From contig NZ_LZGS01000002.1 in assembly GCF_001690495.1 (NCBI RefSeq), forward strand, positions 62,001 through 126,000: a stretch of DNA of 64,000 bases. Reading direction: 5' to 3'. The stretch's first letter is position 1, and each line of letters starts with the position of its first letter. Below, piece by piece: positions 50,919 through 59,660 of this stretch. The translations under genes were made by a program, and so were the position numbers. The notes beneath the pieces are model-generated. The model saw only the letters and a list, made by a program, of their open reading frames with translations, was not told where the DNA came from and made no database searches. The DNA comes from Gilliamella sp. App4-10. Lineage in GTDB: Bacteria > Pseudomonadota > Gammaproteobacteria > Enterobacterales > Orbaceae.

Positions 50919-51014
50919 CAAAAGTTGAATTTACCTTAGAAATATCGCATACTTATTCGCAGATTTTTTATTCTTTACCTTATGTTATAAACCGATTATA
51001 TGAGAGGTCATTTT

Positions 51015-51893
51015 ATGTTTACAGGAAGTCTGGTCGCACTTGTTACTCCTATGGATACGAAAGGAAACGTTGACCACGTAAGCTTAAAAAAATTGGTCGA
51101 ATATCATATCGCTAATGGAACATCGGGTATTGTTTCGGTTGGTACAACAGGCGAGTCGGCGACCCTGGATCATCATGAACATATCGATGTGATTAAACGA
51201 ACAATCGACTATGCCGACGGGCGTATTGCTATTATTGCGGGTACAGGTGCAAACGCAACGAAAGAAGCCATTGAATTAACCAGTCGGGTTGAAAATATCG
51301 GTGTTGTTGGTTGTTTAACCGTTGCGCCTTATTATAACAAGCCAACGCAAGAAGGCATGTATCAACACTTTAAAGCCATTGCCGAAAGCACTGCATTGCC
51401 ACAGATTTTATATAACGTACCGGGACGCACTAGTAGCGATATTAAACCCGAAACCGTTGGGCGTTTAGCGAAGATCAAAAATATTGTTGCATTAAAAGAT
51501 GCAACGGGTGATCTTTCAAGAGTTTATCCAACGCGCAAACTCGTTGGCCCTGATTTTAAATTGCTCAGTGGTGATGATTCAACCTTTTTAGACTTTATGA
51601 TTTTAGGAGGCGATGGCGTAATTTCGGTGACGGCTAATGTTGCGGCTAAAGCCGTTGCTACTGTGTGTCAGCTTGCTGCTAATAATCAAATTCAAGAAGC
51701 CCGCACCTTAAACGATACTTTAATGGCTTTACATCACAATTTATTTATCGAACCCAACCCAACGCCAGCGAAATGGGCTTGTGCAAAATTAGGTTTAATG
51801 CAAAGCGCAACTATTCGGTTGCCAATGGTATCGCTAAGCACATCGTCGATTCCTGCGGTTGAACAAGCGTTAAAAGAGGCAAATTTACTGTAA
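51015..51893 (+). CDS. dapA: 4-hydroxy-tetrahydrodipicolinate synthase
   Basis: Condenses pyruvate and aspartate semialdehyde for lysine and meso-DAP. I chose the ATG at 51015 ([14 protein letters not shown]), with AGAGG correctly placed; an ATG five codons earlier has no site. 292 residues, the E. coli length. Catalytic Tyr in [11 protein letters not shown], Schiff-base Lys in [13 protein letters not shown], and the GTTGESATL loop. First of dapA-bamC-purC; bcp/gcvR neighbours differ from E. coli. Confidence 0.97.
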   Translation: MFTGSLVALVTPMDTKGNVDHVSLKKLVEYHIANGTSGIVSVGTTGESATLDHHEHIDVIKRTIDYADGRIAIIAGTGANATKEAIELTSRVENIGVVGCLTVAPYYNKPTQEGMYQHFKAIAESTALPQILYNVPGRTSSDIKPETVGRLAKIKNIVALKDATGDLSRVYPTRKLVGPDFKLLSGDDSTFLDFMILGGDGVISVTANVAAKAVATVCQLAANNQIQEARTLNDTLMALHHNLFIEPNPTPAKWACAKLGLMQSATIRLPMVSLSTSSIPAVEQALKEANLL

Positions 51894-51929
51894 TTTTGTA
51901 TAACCTTTAATTTAAAAAAGCAGATATCT

Positions 51930-52685
51930 ATGTTAAATAACACATTGAACAGAACCTTATGGCAAAGCAACGTCATTAAAAAAGCAGCTGTTTTAACCGT
52001 TGTGACGTCGTTATTTCTTGCCGGTTGTGGTAGCGATCAACATTTTAAGCGCGAAGTCGAAGGTAATGAAGATTACCTTAAATCACCGACCTTAAAACCA
52101 TTAATTATTCCTAAAGGGGTTAAGGTACCGGCTGAAAGTGGTGACTTTTATGTTATTACAACCGAGTTTCAAGGCGATTTAGGTAAAAAGCTGGATATTA
52201 GGCCGCCAAGTTTACCAATTCCAACAATCCAAGATGCGTTTGCATTTTATAATAGCGGTTCAGTTACTTTTAATGTACCATTAAGCAACAATGTATGGGG
52301 TCGTATTCCTAACAGCTTAAGTAAAAAAAATATCCCCATTGTTAGTCGCGACAATAACACCATTAAAACGGATAAAACCTTTATGGTTCGTGCAGACGAA
52401 GAACAAGCTGTTCAAGCCACTTATTCAATTAAACGACAATTATTAGACAATACTGAAACTATCACTATTTCAATCACTTCGTTAGCTCGAGGTATGGACG
52501 ATTTGATGTCGCAACCGATCGAAGTGCAGCGTTATGTGGTTGGTTTGTTTAATGACATAATGGATGATGTTGCACCTGATTCAGTGCGAGTTGTGCCACC
52601 CAAAGCACAAGATAACGATACTGAAAAAGACAATGCCGAAAGCAAGAAACCCGCAACAGCCGTGAACGGTACCAGTCAAGAATAA
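51930..52685 (+). CDS. bamC: Outer-membrane assembly lipoprotein BamC, short form
   Basis: Accessory lipoprotein of the BAM complex. Signal with lipobox LFLAGC near residue 33; the unstructured N-terminal lasso that binds BamD (HFKREVEGNEDYLKSPTLKPL); KKLDIRPPSLPIP; then one helix-grip domain. At 251 residues it lacks the second, C-terminal helix-grip domain of the 344-residue E. coli protein and ends in a polar Lys/Asn/Glu tail. Identity rests on the lasso, the DIRPP motif and the dapA-purC context. Confidence 0.88.
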   Translation: MLNNTLNRTLWQSNVIKKAAVLTVVTSLFLAGCGSDQHFKREVEGNEDYLKSPTLKPLIIPKGVKVPAESGDFYVITTEFQGDLGKKLDIRPPSLPIPTIQDAFAFYNSGSVTFNVPLSNNVWGRIPNSLSKKNIPIVSRDNNTIKTDKTFMVRADEEQAVQATYSIKRQLLDNTETITISITSLARGMDDLMSQPIEVQRYVVGLFNDIMDDVAPDSVRVVPPKAQDNDTEKDNAESKKPATAVNGTSQE

Positions 52686-52696
52686 GTTTGGAATTT

Positions 52697-52722
52697 AAGG
52701 AGCGCAGAGCTCCTTAATCATT
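52697..52722 (+). terminator. Terminator after bamC
   Basis: AAGGAGC/GCTCCTT stem with a 5-base loop, then AATCATTTATT. May only attenuate transcription into purC. Confidence 0.6.
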
Positions 52723-52750
52723 TATTGGCAATTGATATAAGGTTATAAAC

Positions 52751-53461
52751 ATGAAAAAGTTGGCTGAGCTTTATCGTGGTAAAGCTAAGACGGTATATAC
52801 CACCAAAAACCCCGATTTATTAATTCTTGAGTTTCGTAATGATACATCGGCATTTGATGGGTTGCGTATTGAGCAGTTAGATCGGAAAGGTATGGTGAAT
52901 AATAAATTTAACTATTTTATTATGACCACCTTGCGTGAAGCTGGCATTCCAACTCAGGTTGAGGCCTTATTATCAGACAATGAAGTGCTTGTTAAAAAAC
53001 TGCAAATGATACCTGTTGAATGTGTGGTGCGTAATCGTGCTGCGGGATCTTTAGTTAAACGTTTAGGGGTTGAAGAAGGTCAAGTTTTAAATCCTCCTAC
53101 GTTTGAATTGTTCCTAAAAAACGATACATTGCACGATCCAATGGTCAATGAATCACACTGCAAAGCCTTCGGTTGGGCTAGCGATAATCAACTAGCCAAA
53201 ATGAAAGAACTTAGCTTTAAAATTAACACTATTTTGAGTGATCTATTTGATAAAGCAGGGTTAATATTGGTTGATTATAAACTCGAATTTGGCTTATTTA
53301 AAGGTGAAGTCACTTTAGGCGACGAGTTTTCGCCCGATGGTTGCCGCCTATGGGAAAAACAGACACTGAAAAAAATGGACAAAGATCGCTTTCGTCAAGG
53401 TTTAGGTGGCGTGATTGAAGCCTATGAAGAAGTGGCAAAACGCATTGGTGTTTCTTTGTAA
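52751..53461 (+). CDS. purC: SAICAR synthetase (phosphoribosylaminoimidazole-succinocarboxamide synthase)
   Basis: ATP-dependent joining of aspartate to CAIR in purine synthesis. 236 residues (E. coli 237). [16 protein letters not shown] start, then [49 protein letters not shown] and FSPDGCRLW. Its stop overlaps the next start by one base. Confidence 0.97.
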   Translation: MKKLAELYRGKAKTVYTTKNPDLLILEFRNDTSAFDGLRIEQLDRKGMVNNKFNYFIMTTLREAGIPTQVEALLSDNEVLVKKLQMIPVECVVRNRAAGSLVKRLGVEEGQVLNPPTFELFLKNDTLHDPMVNESHCKAFGWASDNQLAKMKELSFKINTILSDLFDKAGLILVDYKLEFGLFKGEVTLGDEFSPDGCRLWEKQTLKKMDKDRFRQGLGGVIEAYEEVAKRIGVSL

Positions 53462-53916
53462 TGTTTGCGCAGTTTGATATCTCTTTTTTTCTTCTTTTAG
53501 GTTTAGCTGCGCTGTGTTATTTAACGCACAATAACACCGTGACATTTGCCGTACTGTTATTGTTACTATTTAAATTAACGCCGCTTGCCGCTTATTTTCC
53601 GTTTTTAAATAAATATGGCCTAACTATCGGTATTGTTATTTTAACTGCCGCGATGATGGTGCCATTGGCAGATGGATCGTTAAAAATTGGTGATATTGTC
53701 AAATCGTTTACCACTTGGCAATCTATATTGGCTATTTTGGTTGGCATTTTAGTCTCGTGGCTTGGCACGCGTGGTATATCGCTCATTGGCGCACATCCTA
53801 CTATTATTAATGGCTTAATTATTGGCACGCTCATTGGTGTTGCATTTTTCAAAGGCATTCCAGTTGGTCCCCTGATTGCCGCAGGTCTATTATCGTTATT
53901 AATTGGAAAAAGTTAG
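53461..53916 (+). CDS. yeaL: DUF441 family inner-membrane protein (YeaL-like)
   Basis: 151 residues (E. coli YeaL 148), four to five hydrophobic segments. [20 protein letters not shown], then GIVILTAAMMVPLADGSLKIGD and GTRGISLIGAHPTIINGLIIGTLIGVAFFKGIPVGP are the DUF441 pattern (longer runs interrupted here only for description). Function unknown. Coupled to purC, and three bases before tmcA; ypfJ holds this place in E. coli. Confidence 0.9.
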   Translation: MFAQFDISFFLLLGLAALCYLTHNNTVTFAVLLLLLFKLTPLAAYFPFLNKYGLTIGIVILTAAMMVPLADGSLKIGDIVKSFTTWQSILAILVGILVSWLGTRGISLIGAHPTIINGLIIGTLIGVAFFKGIPVGPLIAAGLLSLLIGKS

Positions 53917-53919
53917 CTT

Positions 53920-55968
53920 ATGCAAAATCCCAACAGCACAAGAACGCTATGGGTGTTACAGGGTGAAGCCGCACAATTATTCGAACAACTTAGACACGCC
54001 GTTTATCATTATCCCGGTGATTGGTTAACGGTGACGTATTGGTCTGAACTGTCCGATTATTTGCCAAATAAGTTAATTGCTAATGTACTACCGCCCAATC
54101 AAACCAAACAATTATTGGGGAGGCAGTATCAGCATGCTATCTTTGATGCAACGGTAGGATTTAATCTTGATGCCTTTGCCATGCTGGTTGGTACACTAGT
54201 TAAAGGTAGTGTGTTGATTTTGCTATTACCTAAGGATCTGACCTCTTGGTTTGATCAAGACAGCCTGCGATGGAACGAAAGTCAAAATCCGATTAGTGTA
54301 CCTAATTTTGTTGCACATTTAACGCAAACTTTGGCCGAATTCGGTGTATCAATCAATTCAACATCGTTACCAAAAACCGCTATATCCGTCACTCCTTCTT
54401 TGCTAGTGAAAACCGATGACACTTGGGACTTAGCCGAACAGCAAGCCACATTAAAACAGTTATTAAACAGCAATAAGTCTATCAACGTCTTAGTTGCTAA
54501 ACGAGGACGAGGTAAATCGGCGCTAGCAGGGCGGTTTAGCCATTATCAACGTTGCATTGTGACCGCACCCAATAAATCAGCACTGACCTCTTTTTTTGCT
54601 TTTGCTAAGCCTACTACGCCATTTTTTGCGCCTGATGAATTAATTGCGCAGTCAAAGATTGATTCTGCCGATTATCTAATTATCGACGAAGCTGCCATGA
54701 TTCCGTTGCCCATGCTCGGAAAACTGCTACAACTGGCCATTGCCAATAACTGTCGGGTATTGTTAACCACCACCGTTGACGGATATGAAGGTACTGGGCA
54801 GGGCTTTTTATTGAAATTACTATCAGGTAAAACATGTCAATATTTTCATCTACACACGCCCATTCGTTGGCAGGCCGATGATATGCTAGAGCAATTTAGT
54901 GATCGGCTATTACTTAATGGTTTATTAACGCAGGACAATAGCCCTGTTACGGGCCCATCATCAACTCAATATTCAAAGGTTGAACGCAAGGATGTTGACA
55001 CATTAAAGTCGATCTTTTATCTATTAAAAATTGCTCACTATCAAACCACATTAATCGATTTGAGGCGTCTATTTGATGCGCAAAACTTGTCGGTTTGGCA
55101 GGCAACAATAGACAATAAACAAATTGCTGCGGCACTTACAATTACCGAGGGAAATTTGCCTGATAGTCTAATAACCCAAGTATGGCAAGGAACACGCCGT
55201 CCTAAAGGTAATTTAGTGGCGCAGTCGCTCGTAGCTCATGCCGGCGAGCGATTGGCGGCTAAATTGCGCTCAGTTCGCATTAACCGCATTGCGGTTATGA
55301 GTGCCTACCGACGGCAACATATCGCAAAACAACTTGTACAGACGATTTGTGATCATGCCAAAATGCAAAATAACGATTTTGTGTCGGTCAGTTTTGCTTA
55401 TAGTCTATCTAATTATCAATTTTGGACTGCTTGTGGTTTTGTTTTGGTTCATGTCAGTAGTCATAAACAGGCAAGTAGTGGTGGTTATTCAGTTATGGCA
55501 CTCAAACCACTAACCGAGTCTGGATGCCATTTAACCCTTAACTTAAAACAAAAACTACAGCGTAATGCCTATTGGCTTAAAGATATTATCGATTTACCCT
55601 TTAACCAGATGCTTGCGAATAACGATAATCCACTATTAACACAAAATTTAGACGCGCACGATTTGGATGAACTAGCCGGATTTGCTCACTTTCATCGGCC
55701 GTTTGAAGCCACTTATTCCGCACTGTGTCGATTAGTTCACGACAATCAATTGCATCAACACTCGCAATTGCAACAACCACAGCCGTTATCTTTGCCTGTG
55801 TTATCAGCACTGTTAAAAAGCAAAAACAATCAATCTTTGATCATTAATGCATATCAACTTGCAGGTAAAGGCGCGTTAATGCAAACCATTAAGCTCGAAG
55901 TCAAAACATGGCTAATAAAGCACAGCAATAATGTGATATTTGATAAAAGCACCCATAATGATAGCTGA
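53920..55968 (+). CDS. tmcA: tRNA(Met) cytidine acetyltransferase TmcA
   Basis: Makes N4-acetylcytidine at the wobble base of elongator tRNA-Met using acetyl-CoA and ATP. 682 residues (E. coli 671). N-terminal DUF1726; RNA-helicase-like module with P-loop LVAKRGRGKSALAGR near residue 195 and DEAA box LIIDEAAMIPLPML; GNAT domain with RINRIAVMSAYRRQHIAKQL; C-terminal tRNA-binding tail. Coupled to the DUF441 gene. Confidence 0.95.
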   Translation: MQNPNSTRTLWVLQGEAAQLFEQLRHAVYHYPGDWLTVTYWSELSDYLPNKLIANVLPPNQTKQLLGRQYQHAIFDATVGFNLDAFAMLVGTLVKGSVLILLLPKDLTSWFDQDSLRWNESQNPISVPNFVAHLTQTLAEFGVSINSTSLPKTAISVTPSLLVKTDDTWDLAEQQATLKQLLNSNKSINVLVAKRGRGKSALAGRFSHYQRCIVTAPNKSALTSFFAFAKPTTPFFAPDELIAQSKIDSADYLIIDEAAMIPLPMLGKLLQLAIANNCRVLLTTTVDGYEGTGQGFLLKLLSGKTCQYFHLHTPIRWQADDMLEQFSDRLLLNGLLTQDNSPVTGPSSTQYSKVERKDVDTLKSIFYLLKIAHYQTTLIDLRRLFDAQNLSVWQATIDNKQIAAALTITEGNLPDSLITQVWQGTRRPKGNLVAQSLVAHAGERLAAKLRSVRINRIAVMSAYRRQHIAKQLVQTICDHAKMQNNDFVSVSFAYSLSNYQFWTACGFVLVHVSSHKQASSGGYSVMALKPLTESGCHLTLNLKQKLQRNAYWLKDIIDLPFNQMLANNDNPLLTQNLDAHDLDELAGFAHFHRPFEATYSALCRLVHDNQLHQHSQLQQPQPLSLPVLSALLKSKNNQSLIINAYQLAGKGALMQTIKLEVKTWLIKHSNNVIFDKSTHNDS

Positions 55969-56067
55969 TTGCCATTGCAGGTTATCAAGGGGGTTGTTTA
56001 CAATAGTTATCCTGTTTAAGTTCAGCCCGTTTTAACTTAATTCGTTTTAATTTAAGAGGAACCGAAT

Positions 56068-56904
56068 GTGACGCAAAATAAATTAGAAAATCAAACGCAA
56101 CATCGCCATTCACAAAACCAGAACCACACCCACAACCCTAAAAATCAACCAACAACAGGCATTGAGTATTTTTTTAAAGGATGGTCATTGGCGTTTAGTC
56201 CAGGTATTAAGCGTTTTGTTTTTTTACCATTAATTGCCAATATTGTGATAATGTCGGCATTATTTTATTGGTTTTTCACGGCTATCTCGGGGATGGTCGA
56301 TTGGGGATTATCGTATGTGCCAAACTGGTTGCATTGGTTGGGATATATCATCGTTTTTATCTTGATTTTAACACTAGTTATCTTGTTTTGTTATTTCTTT
56401 AGTACGGTAACCAATATCATTGCCGCACCTTTTAATGGCTTATTGGCTGAACAAGTCGAAGCGAAGTTAACGGGCATTCCCGCGGCAGATATGTCATGGA
56501 TGAGCATTATTAAAGATCTCCCTCGTATTTTTGGACGTGAACTACAAAAACTGTTCAACTATTTAATATGGGCAATTCCCATACTGCTAACTTATTTTAT
56601 TCCTGTTATTGGGCAATCGGTTACACCAGTAGTCTGGTTTTTATTTACCGCTTGGCAAATTAATATTCAATATGCCGATTATGCCTTTGATAACCACAAA
56701 ATTACCTTTCACCGCATGCGTGAATTACTTAAACAAGATCGGGGCGACAATATAATCTTTGGTATCATAGTCAGCTTTTTCACCATGGTGCCGCTGCTTA
56801 ATTTAATTGTTATGCCTGTTGCGGTGTGTGGCGCAACGGCAATGTGGGTTGATCGCTACCGTCATCAAGCACTATTTGACAGCAGTAGCCAAGATTTTCG
56901 TTAA
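56068..56904 (+). CDS. cysZ: Sulfate transporter CysZ
   Basis: Inner-membrane sulfate channel feeding cysteine synthesis. GTG start with AAGAGGA upstream. 278 residues: a His/Asn/Gln-rich polar leader of ~28 residues not seen in E. coli (253 residues), then YFFKGWSLAFSPGIKRFVFLP, FSTVTNIIAAPFNGLLAEQVE, and the C-terminal FLFTAWQINIQYADYAFDNH and FHRMRELLKQDR motifs of the EI24/CysZ family. In E. coli it sits with cysK, not here. Confidence 0.92.
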   Translation: MTQNKLENQTQHRHSQNQNHTHNPKNQPTTGIEYFFKGWSLAFSPGIKRFVFLPLIANIVIMSALFYWFFTAISGMVDWGLSYVPNWLHWLGYIIVFILILTLVILFCYFFSTVTNIIAAPFNGLLAEQVEAKLTGIPAADMSWMSIIKDLPRIFGRELQKLFNYLIWAIPILLTYFIPVIGQSVTPVVWFLFTAWQINIQYADYAFDNHKITFHRMRELLKQDRGDNIIFGIIVSFFTMVPLLNLIVMPVAVCGATAMWVDRYRHQALFDSSSQDFR

Positions 56905-56912
56905 GGTGGTTG

Positions 56913-57104
56913 TTACTTTTTTTTCGTTGATTTTGTTGACGGCCAATCATCGTCGTCATCATCTTGATAAGGGATAGGTTTTATCCCTTTCTTTTTTTCA
57001 AGATACGTTTTATAACTCAGTCGGTTCAGTGCTTTAATGGTATTAATAAAAATCCCAATTAAAATAACTACAATTATCCACCAATAATCTTTAAGCCATG
57101 TCAT
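56913..57104 (-). CDS. ypfN: UPF0370 small membrane protein YpfN
   Basis: 63 residues (E. coli 66). One N-terminal membrane helix (MTWLKDYWWIIVVILIGIFI) and a charged tail (KKKGIKPIPYQDDDDDDWP) are diagnostic. Function unknown. Immediately downstream of dapE as in E. coli, with 60 bases between them; convergent with cysZ with only 8 bases between stops. Confidence 0.92.
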   Translation of the reverse strand: MTWLKDYWWIIVVILIGIFINTIKALNRLSYKTYLEKKKGIKPIPYQDDDDDDWPSTKSTKKK

Positions 57105-57164
57105 AGTCTTTCCTTTTAAGTTAAAACTGAAACTACCAAGTTATAACCGTTATGCCAACAACTA

Positions 57165-58304
57165 TTACGCCAGCAATAATTTTTCTAAAATGCGGTTATA
57201 AATTGCAGTTAAGGTGATTATATCTTGGCAATTCGCATTTTCGTTAACTTTGTGAATGGTCTTATTCAGTACCCCAAGTTCGATCACTTGGCATCCCATC
57301 TTAGCTATAAAACGCCCGTCCGATGTGCCACCACTGGTCGATAGTTTAGTCTCAATATTAGTCAACTCCCTAATGGCACTCGCAGCTGCGTTAGTTAGTT
57401 CGCCTTGAGGAGTTAAAAAAGGATGTCCTGATAATCGCCAAGTTAACGTATAGTTTAAATGATGTTTTTGTAAAACTTGTTCTACGCGCGCTTTAATTAC
57501 GGTGTCAGTCAATTCACTACTATAGCGAAAGTTAAATTGTACTTTTAGCTCACCTGGCACAACGTTTTCAGCACCAGTACCACCATTAATATTGGCAACT
57601 TGCATTGTTGTTTGAGGAAAGTATTGATTCCCTTCATCCCAAACAGTGCTAACTAGTTCATTTAATGCAGGAGCAAAACGATGCACAGGGTTATCAGCAA
57701 GATGCGGATAAGCCACATGACCTTGAATGCCATGCACAACTAAATTGGCAGTTAGTGAACCGCGGCGTCCGTTTTTAATCTGATCGCCAAGTACCGCATC
57801 GCTTGATGGTTCGCCCACAATGCAATAATCAACACGCTCTTGACGTTTGATGAGCAAATCAACCACTTTAACTGTGCCATCGACGGCATCGGCTTCTTCG
57901 TCTGATGTGATTAAAAAGGCGACGCGCCCAGCGTGATTAGGATGTTGTTTAACAAAATCTTCTGCTGCACAAACCATGGCAGCAACGCCACTTTTCATAT
58001 CCGATGCGCCACGACCATAAAGCACACCATGTTCATCAATCGTTGGCGAAAAAGGCGGATAAAGCCATTTGTTTTCATCACCGGCCGGCACGACATCGGT
58101 ATGTCCGGCAAACATCAAGGTTTTGCTGTTAGCATCGCCATGATAGGCCCATAAGTTCTTGGTTTGCCCAATATTGACTTCTTCAATAATAAAACCGAGA
58201 GATTTTAATCGTTCAATAATTATTTTTTGGCAGTTTTTATCGTCAGGGCTTATCGATTTCTCGGCAATGAGCGTTTTGGTTAATGCAATAACAGGTTCAG
58301 TCAT
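57165..58304 (-). CDS. dapE: Succinyl-diaminopimelate desuccinylase
   Basis: Zn-dependent M20 hydrolase releasing LL-DAP from its succinyl form for lysine and peptidoglycan. 379 residues (E. coli 375). Zinc and catalytic motifs: [59 protein letters not shown], and the last His in [13 protein letters not shown]. Thirteen bases downstream of yffB, the conserved order; works with dapA at 51 kb. Confidence 0.97.
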   Translation of the reverse strand: MTEPVIALTKTLIAEKSISPDDKNCQKIIIERLKSLGFIIEEVNIGQTKNLWAYHGDANSKTLMFAGHTDVVPAGDENKWLYPPFSPTIDEHGVLYGRGASDMKSGVAAMVCAAEDFVKQHPNHAGRVAFLITSDEEADAVDGTVKVVDLLIKRQERVDYCIVGEPSSDAVLGDQIKNGRRGSLTANLVVHGIQGHVAYPHLADNPVHRFAPALNELVSTVWDEGNQYFPQTTMQVANINGGTGAENVVPGELKVQFNFRYSSELTDTVIKARVEQVLQKHHLNYTLTWRLSGHPFLTPQGELTNAAASAIRELTNIETKLSTSGGTSDGRFIAKMGCQVIELGVLNKTIHKVNENANCQDIITLTAIYNRILEKLLLA

Positions 58305-58317
58305 AATGATCTCGATT

Positions 58318-58674
58318 TCATTTAGGTTGTGAAATAAATTGGGAGTAAAGCTCGTCTGAAAACCCTAACAAGGCACGTTTACCATCAATAAGCAAAGGAC
58401 GTTTTAAAATGGATGGATTGGCTAACATGACCTGTTTTGCTGCTTGTTCATTATCAACCTGTACACGGACAGACTCATCTAATTTACGCCAAGTGGTACC
58501 ACGCATATTAAGCAAACTTTGCCAATCTACCAATTGCAAAAAAGCATCTAAAAGATCTGCCGACAAGCCATCGGTTTTATAATTATGAAATTGATAAGCT
58601 ATATGATGATCATCAAGCCAAGTAAAGGCCTTTTTCATCGTATTGCAGTTTTTAATACCATAGATTATGTACAT
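58318..58674 (-). CDS. yffB: Spx/ArsC family protein YffB
   Basis: 118 residues (E. coli 118). I chose the ATG at 58674, giving [20 protein letters not shown], which matches the E. coli start; an ATG 21 codons earlier adds an unrelated sequence. Thioredoxin-fold ArsC-like protein with a single cysteine (KNCNT), then [12 protein letters not shown] and [19 protein letters not shown]. Reductase activity is suggested by the family, not shown. The start codon lies inside a 16-bp palindrome. Confidence 0.93.
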   Translation of the reverse strand: MYIIYGIKNCNTMKKAFTWLDDHHIAYQFHNYKTDGLSADLLDAFLQLVDWQSLLNMRGTTWRKLDESVRVQVDNEQAAKQVMLANPSILKRPLLIDGKRALLGFSDELYSQFISQPK

Positions 58675-58678
58675 AATC
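58663..58678. repeat. Perfect 16-bp palindrome over the yffB start codon
   Basis: GATTATGTACATAATC reads the same on both strands and contains the ATG of yffB. It could be an operator or an mRNA hairpin hiding the start; chance is also possible in AT-rich DNA. Confidence 0.5.
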
Positions 58679-58824
58679 AGTGATCCAAGTCTAATAAATA
58701 AAAGGAGATTATAACAGTTATCGGCATACGGCAGCAAATCGGAGGAATCTATTCGATAAACGCTTTTTTAGTTGGTTTTATCATTAGTTTTTTTGAGGGG
58801 GTAATTCTAAAAATATATAAAAAA

Positions 58825-59053
58825 CAATAAAATCAATTGCATACCTGACGGTTTTTTGCTTGGTAAATTTATGTACTATCGACATAACCAAAATCCTACC
58901 AACCTTATTTACCTAAAAACAAAATCTAATAAAAACAATAAATGATAAATACATTCCAAAAGGGAGGGTTGAAAATAATCCTATTTTCCTTTTATGAAAC
59001 AATGTTGATAGTATTTCGGCTTTTAGTTTACCGCCGTATAGGCGGTTTCAAAA
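58825..59053 (+). repeat. Dispersed intergenic element, copy 3, ending in a type I-F-like CRISPR repeat
   Basis: Fills the gap between yffB and pdxT, which has no gene. Three blocks: 58825-58858 (AATAAAATCAAT...ACCTGACGG then T-run), 58889-58920 (AAAATCCTACCAACCTTATT) and 58979-59041, matching copy 2. The last 28 bases, 59026-59053, read GTTTACCGCC-GTATA-GGCGGTTTCAAAA and agree with the classic I-F repeat (GTTCACTGCC GTATA GGCAG...) at about 22 of 28 positions, with paired changes that keep the hairpin. Only one unit exists; no spacers, no cas genes. Confidence 0.55.
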
Positions 59054-59066
59054 TCCTTTATTTATT

Positions 59067-59660
59067 CTAACATCTATCGACAAAGTAACGCATAATGCGA
59101 TTATCGGTTGTGAGTTCGGGATGAAAGGCGCAAACTAAGATGTTATTTTGTTGTGCCATAATACAATGCTGATCGACAAATGCCAGTTGCTCAACCTCTT
59201 TTCCTGCTTTTGCAATATAAGGTGCACGGATAAATACCGCTGGAATGTGTTGCCCAATAGGGAGGACATCTAAGGTTGTTTCAAAACTGTTAACTTGGCG
59301 ACCAAAACCATTACGTTCAACGCAAATATCGATCAAATCCAATAATTCGACTTCGCTATGGGGTGTGGTTTGTCCGCAAAGCACAAGCCCTGCGCAGGTG
59401 CCTAAAATACCTTTGCCTTGTTCGGCAAATTGTTTTATGGGTGCGACAAGTTCATTTTGTTTGATTAAATGGCTAATAGTGGTAGATTCGCCTCCGGGAA
59501 TGATTAAACCGTTTAGCTTGGTTAATTGTTCAGGTTTTTGCACTAAAGTCGCTTGGACATTGTCAAGACTATTTAGCATAGTGATATGTTCACTGACCGC
59601 ACCTTGTAAGTTGAGTACACCAATATGTTTAATATGACTTTGTTTGGGTGATTTTGTCAT
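59067..59660 (-). CDS. pdxT: Pyridoxal 5'-phosphate synthase glutaminase subunit PdxT
   Basis: Class I glutaminase that feeds ammonia to PdxS. 197 residues. IGVLNLQGAVSEHI start, oxyanion region IIPGGESTTISHLI, nucleophile Cys in LGTCAGLVLCGQ, and His-Glu in CAFHPELTTD. The start overlaps the pdxS stop by one base, so the two subunits are made together. Confidence 0.96.
   Translation of the reverse strand: MTKSPKQSHIKHIGVLNLQGAVSEHITMLNSLDNVQATLVQKPEQLTKLNGLIIPGGESTTISHLIKQNELVAPIKQFAEQGKGILGTCAGLVLCGQTTPHSEVELLDLIDICVERNGFGRQVNSFETTLDVLPIGQHIPAVFIRAPYIAKAGKEVEQLAFVDQHCIMAQQNNILVCAFHPELTTDNRIMRYFVDRC

Noticed and set aside
56960-57000. Hairpin AAGGGATAGG...TTTTATCCCTTT as terminator
   Set aside because: It lies inside ypfN and encodes the conserved KKKGIKPIPY tail.
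59000-59120. A real CRISPR array at pdxT
   Set aside because: Only one repeat unit exists; no second copy appears ~60 bases to either side and the right flank is pdxT coding sequence.
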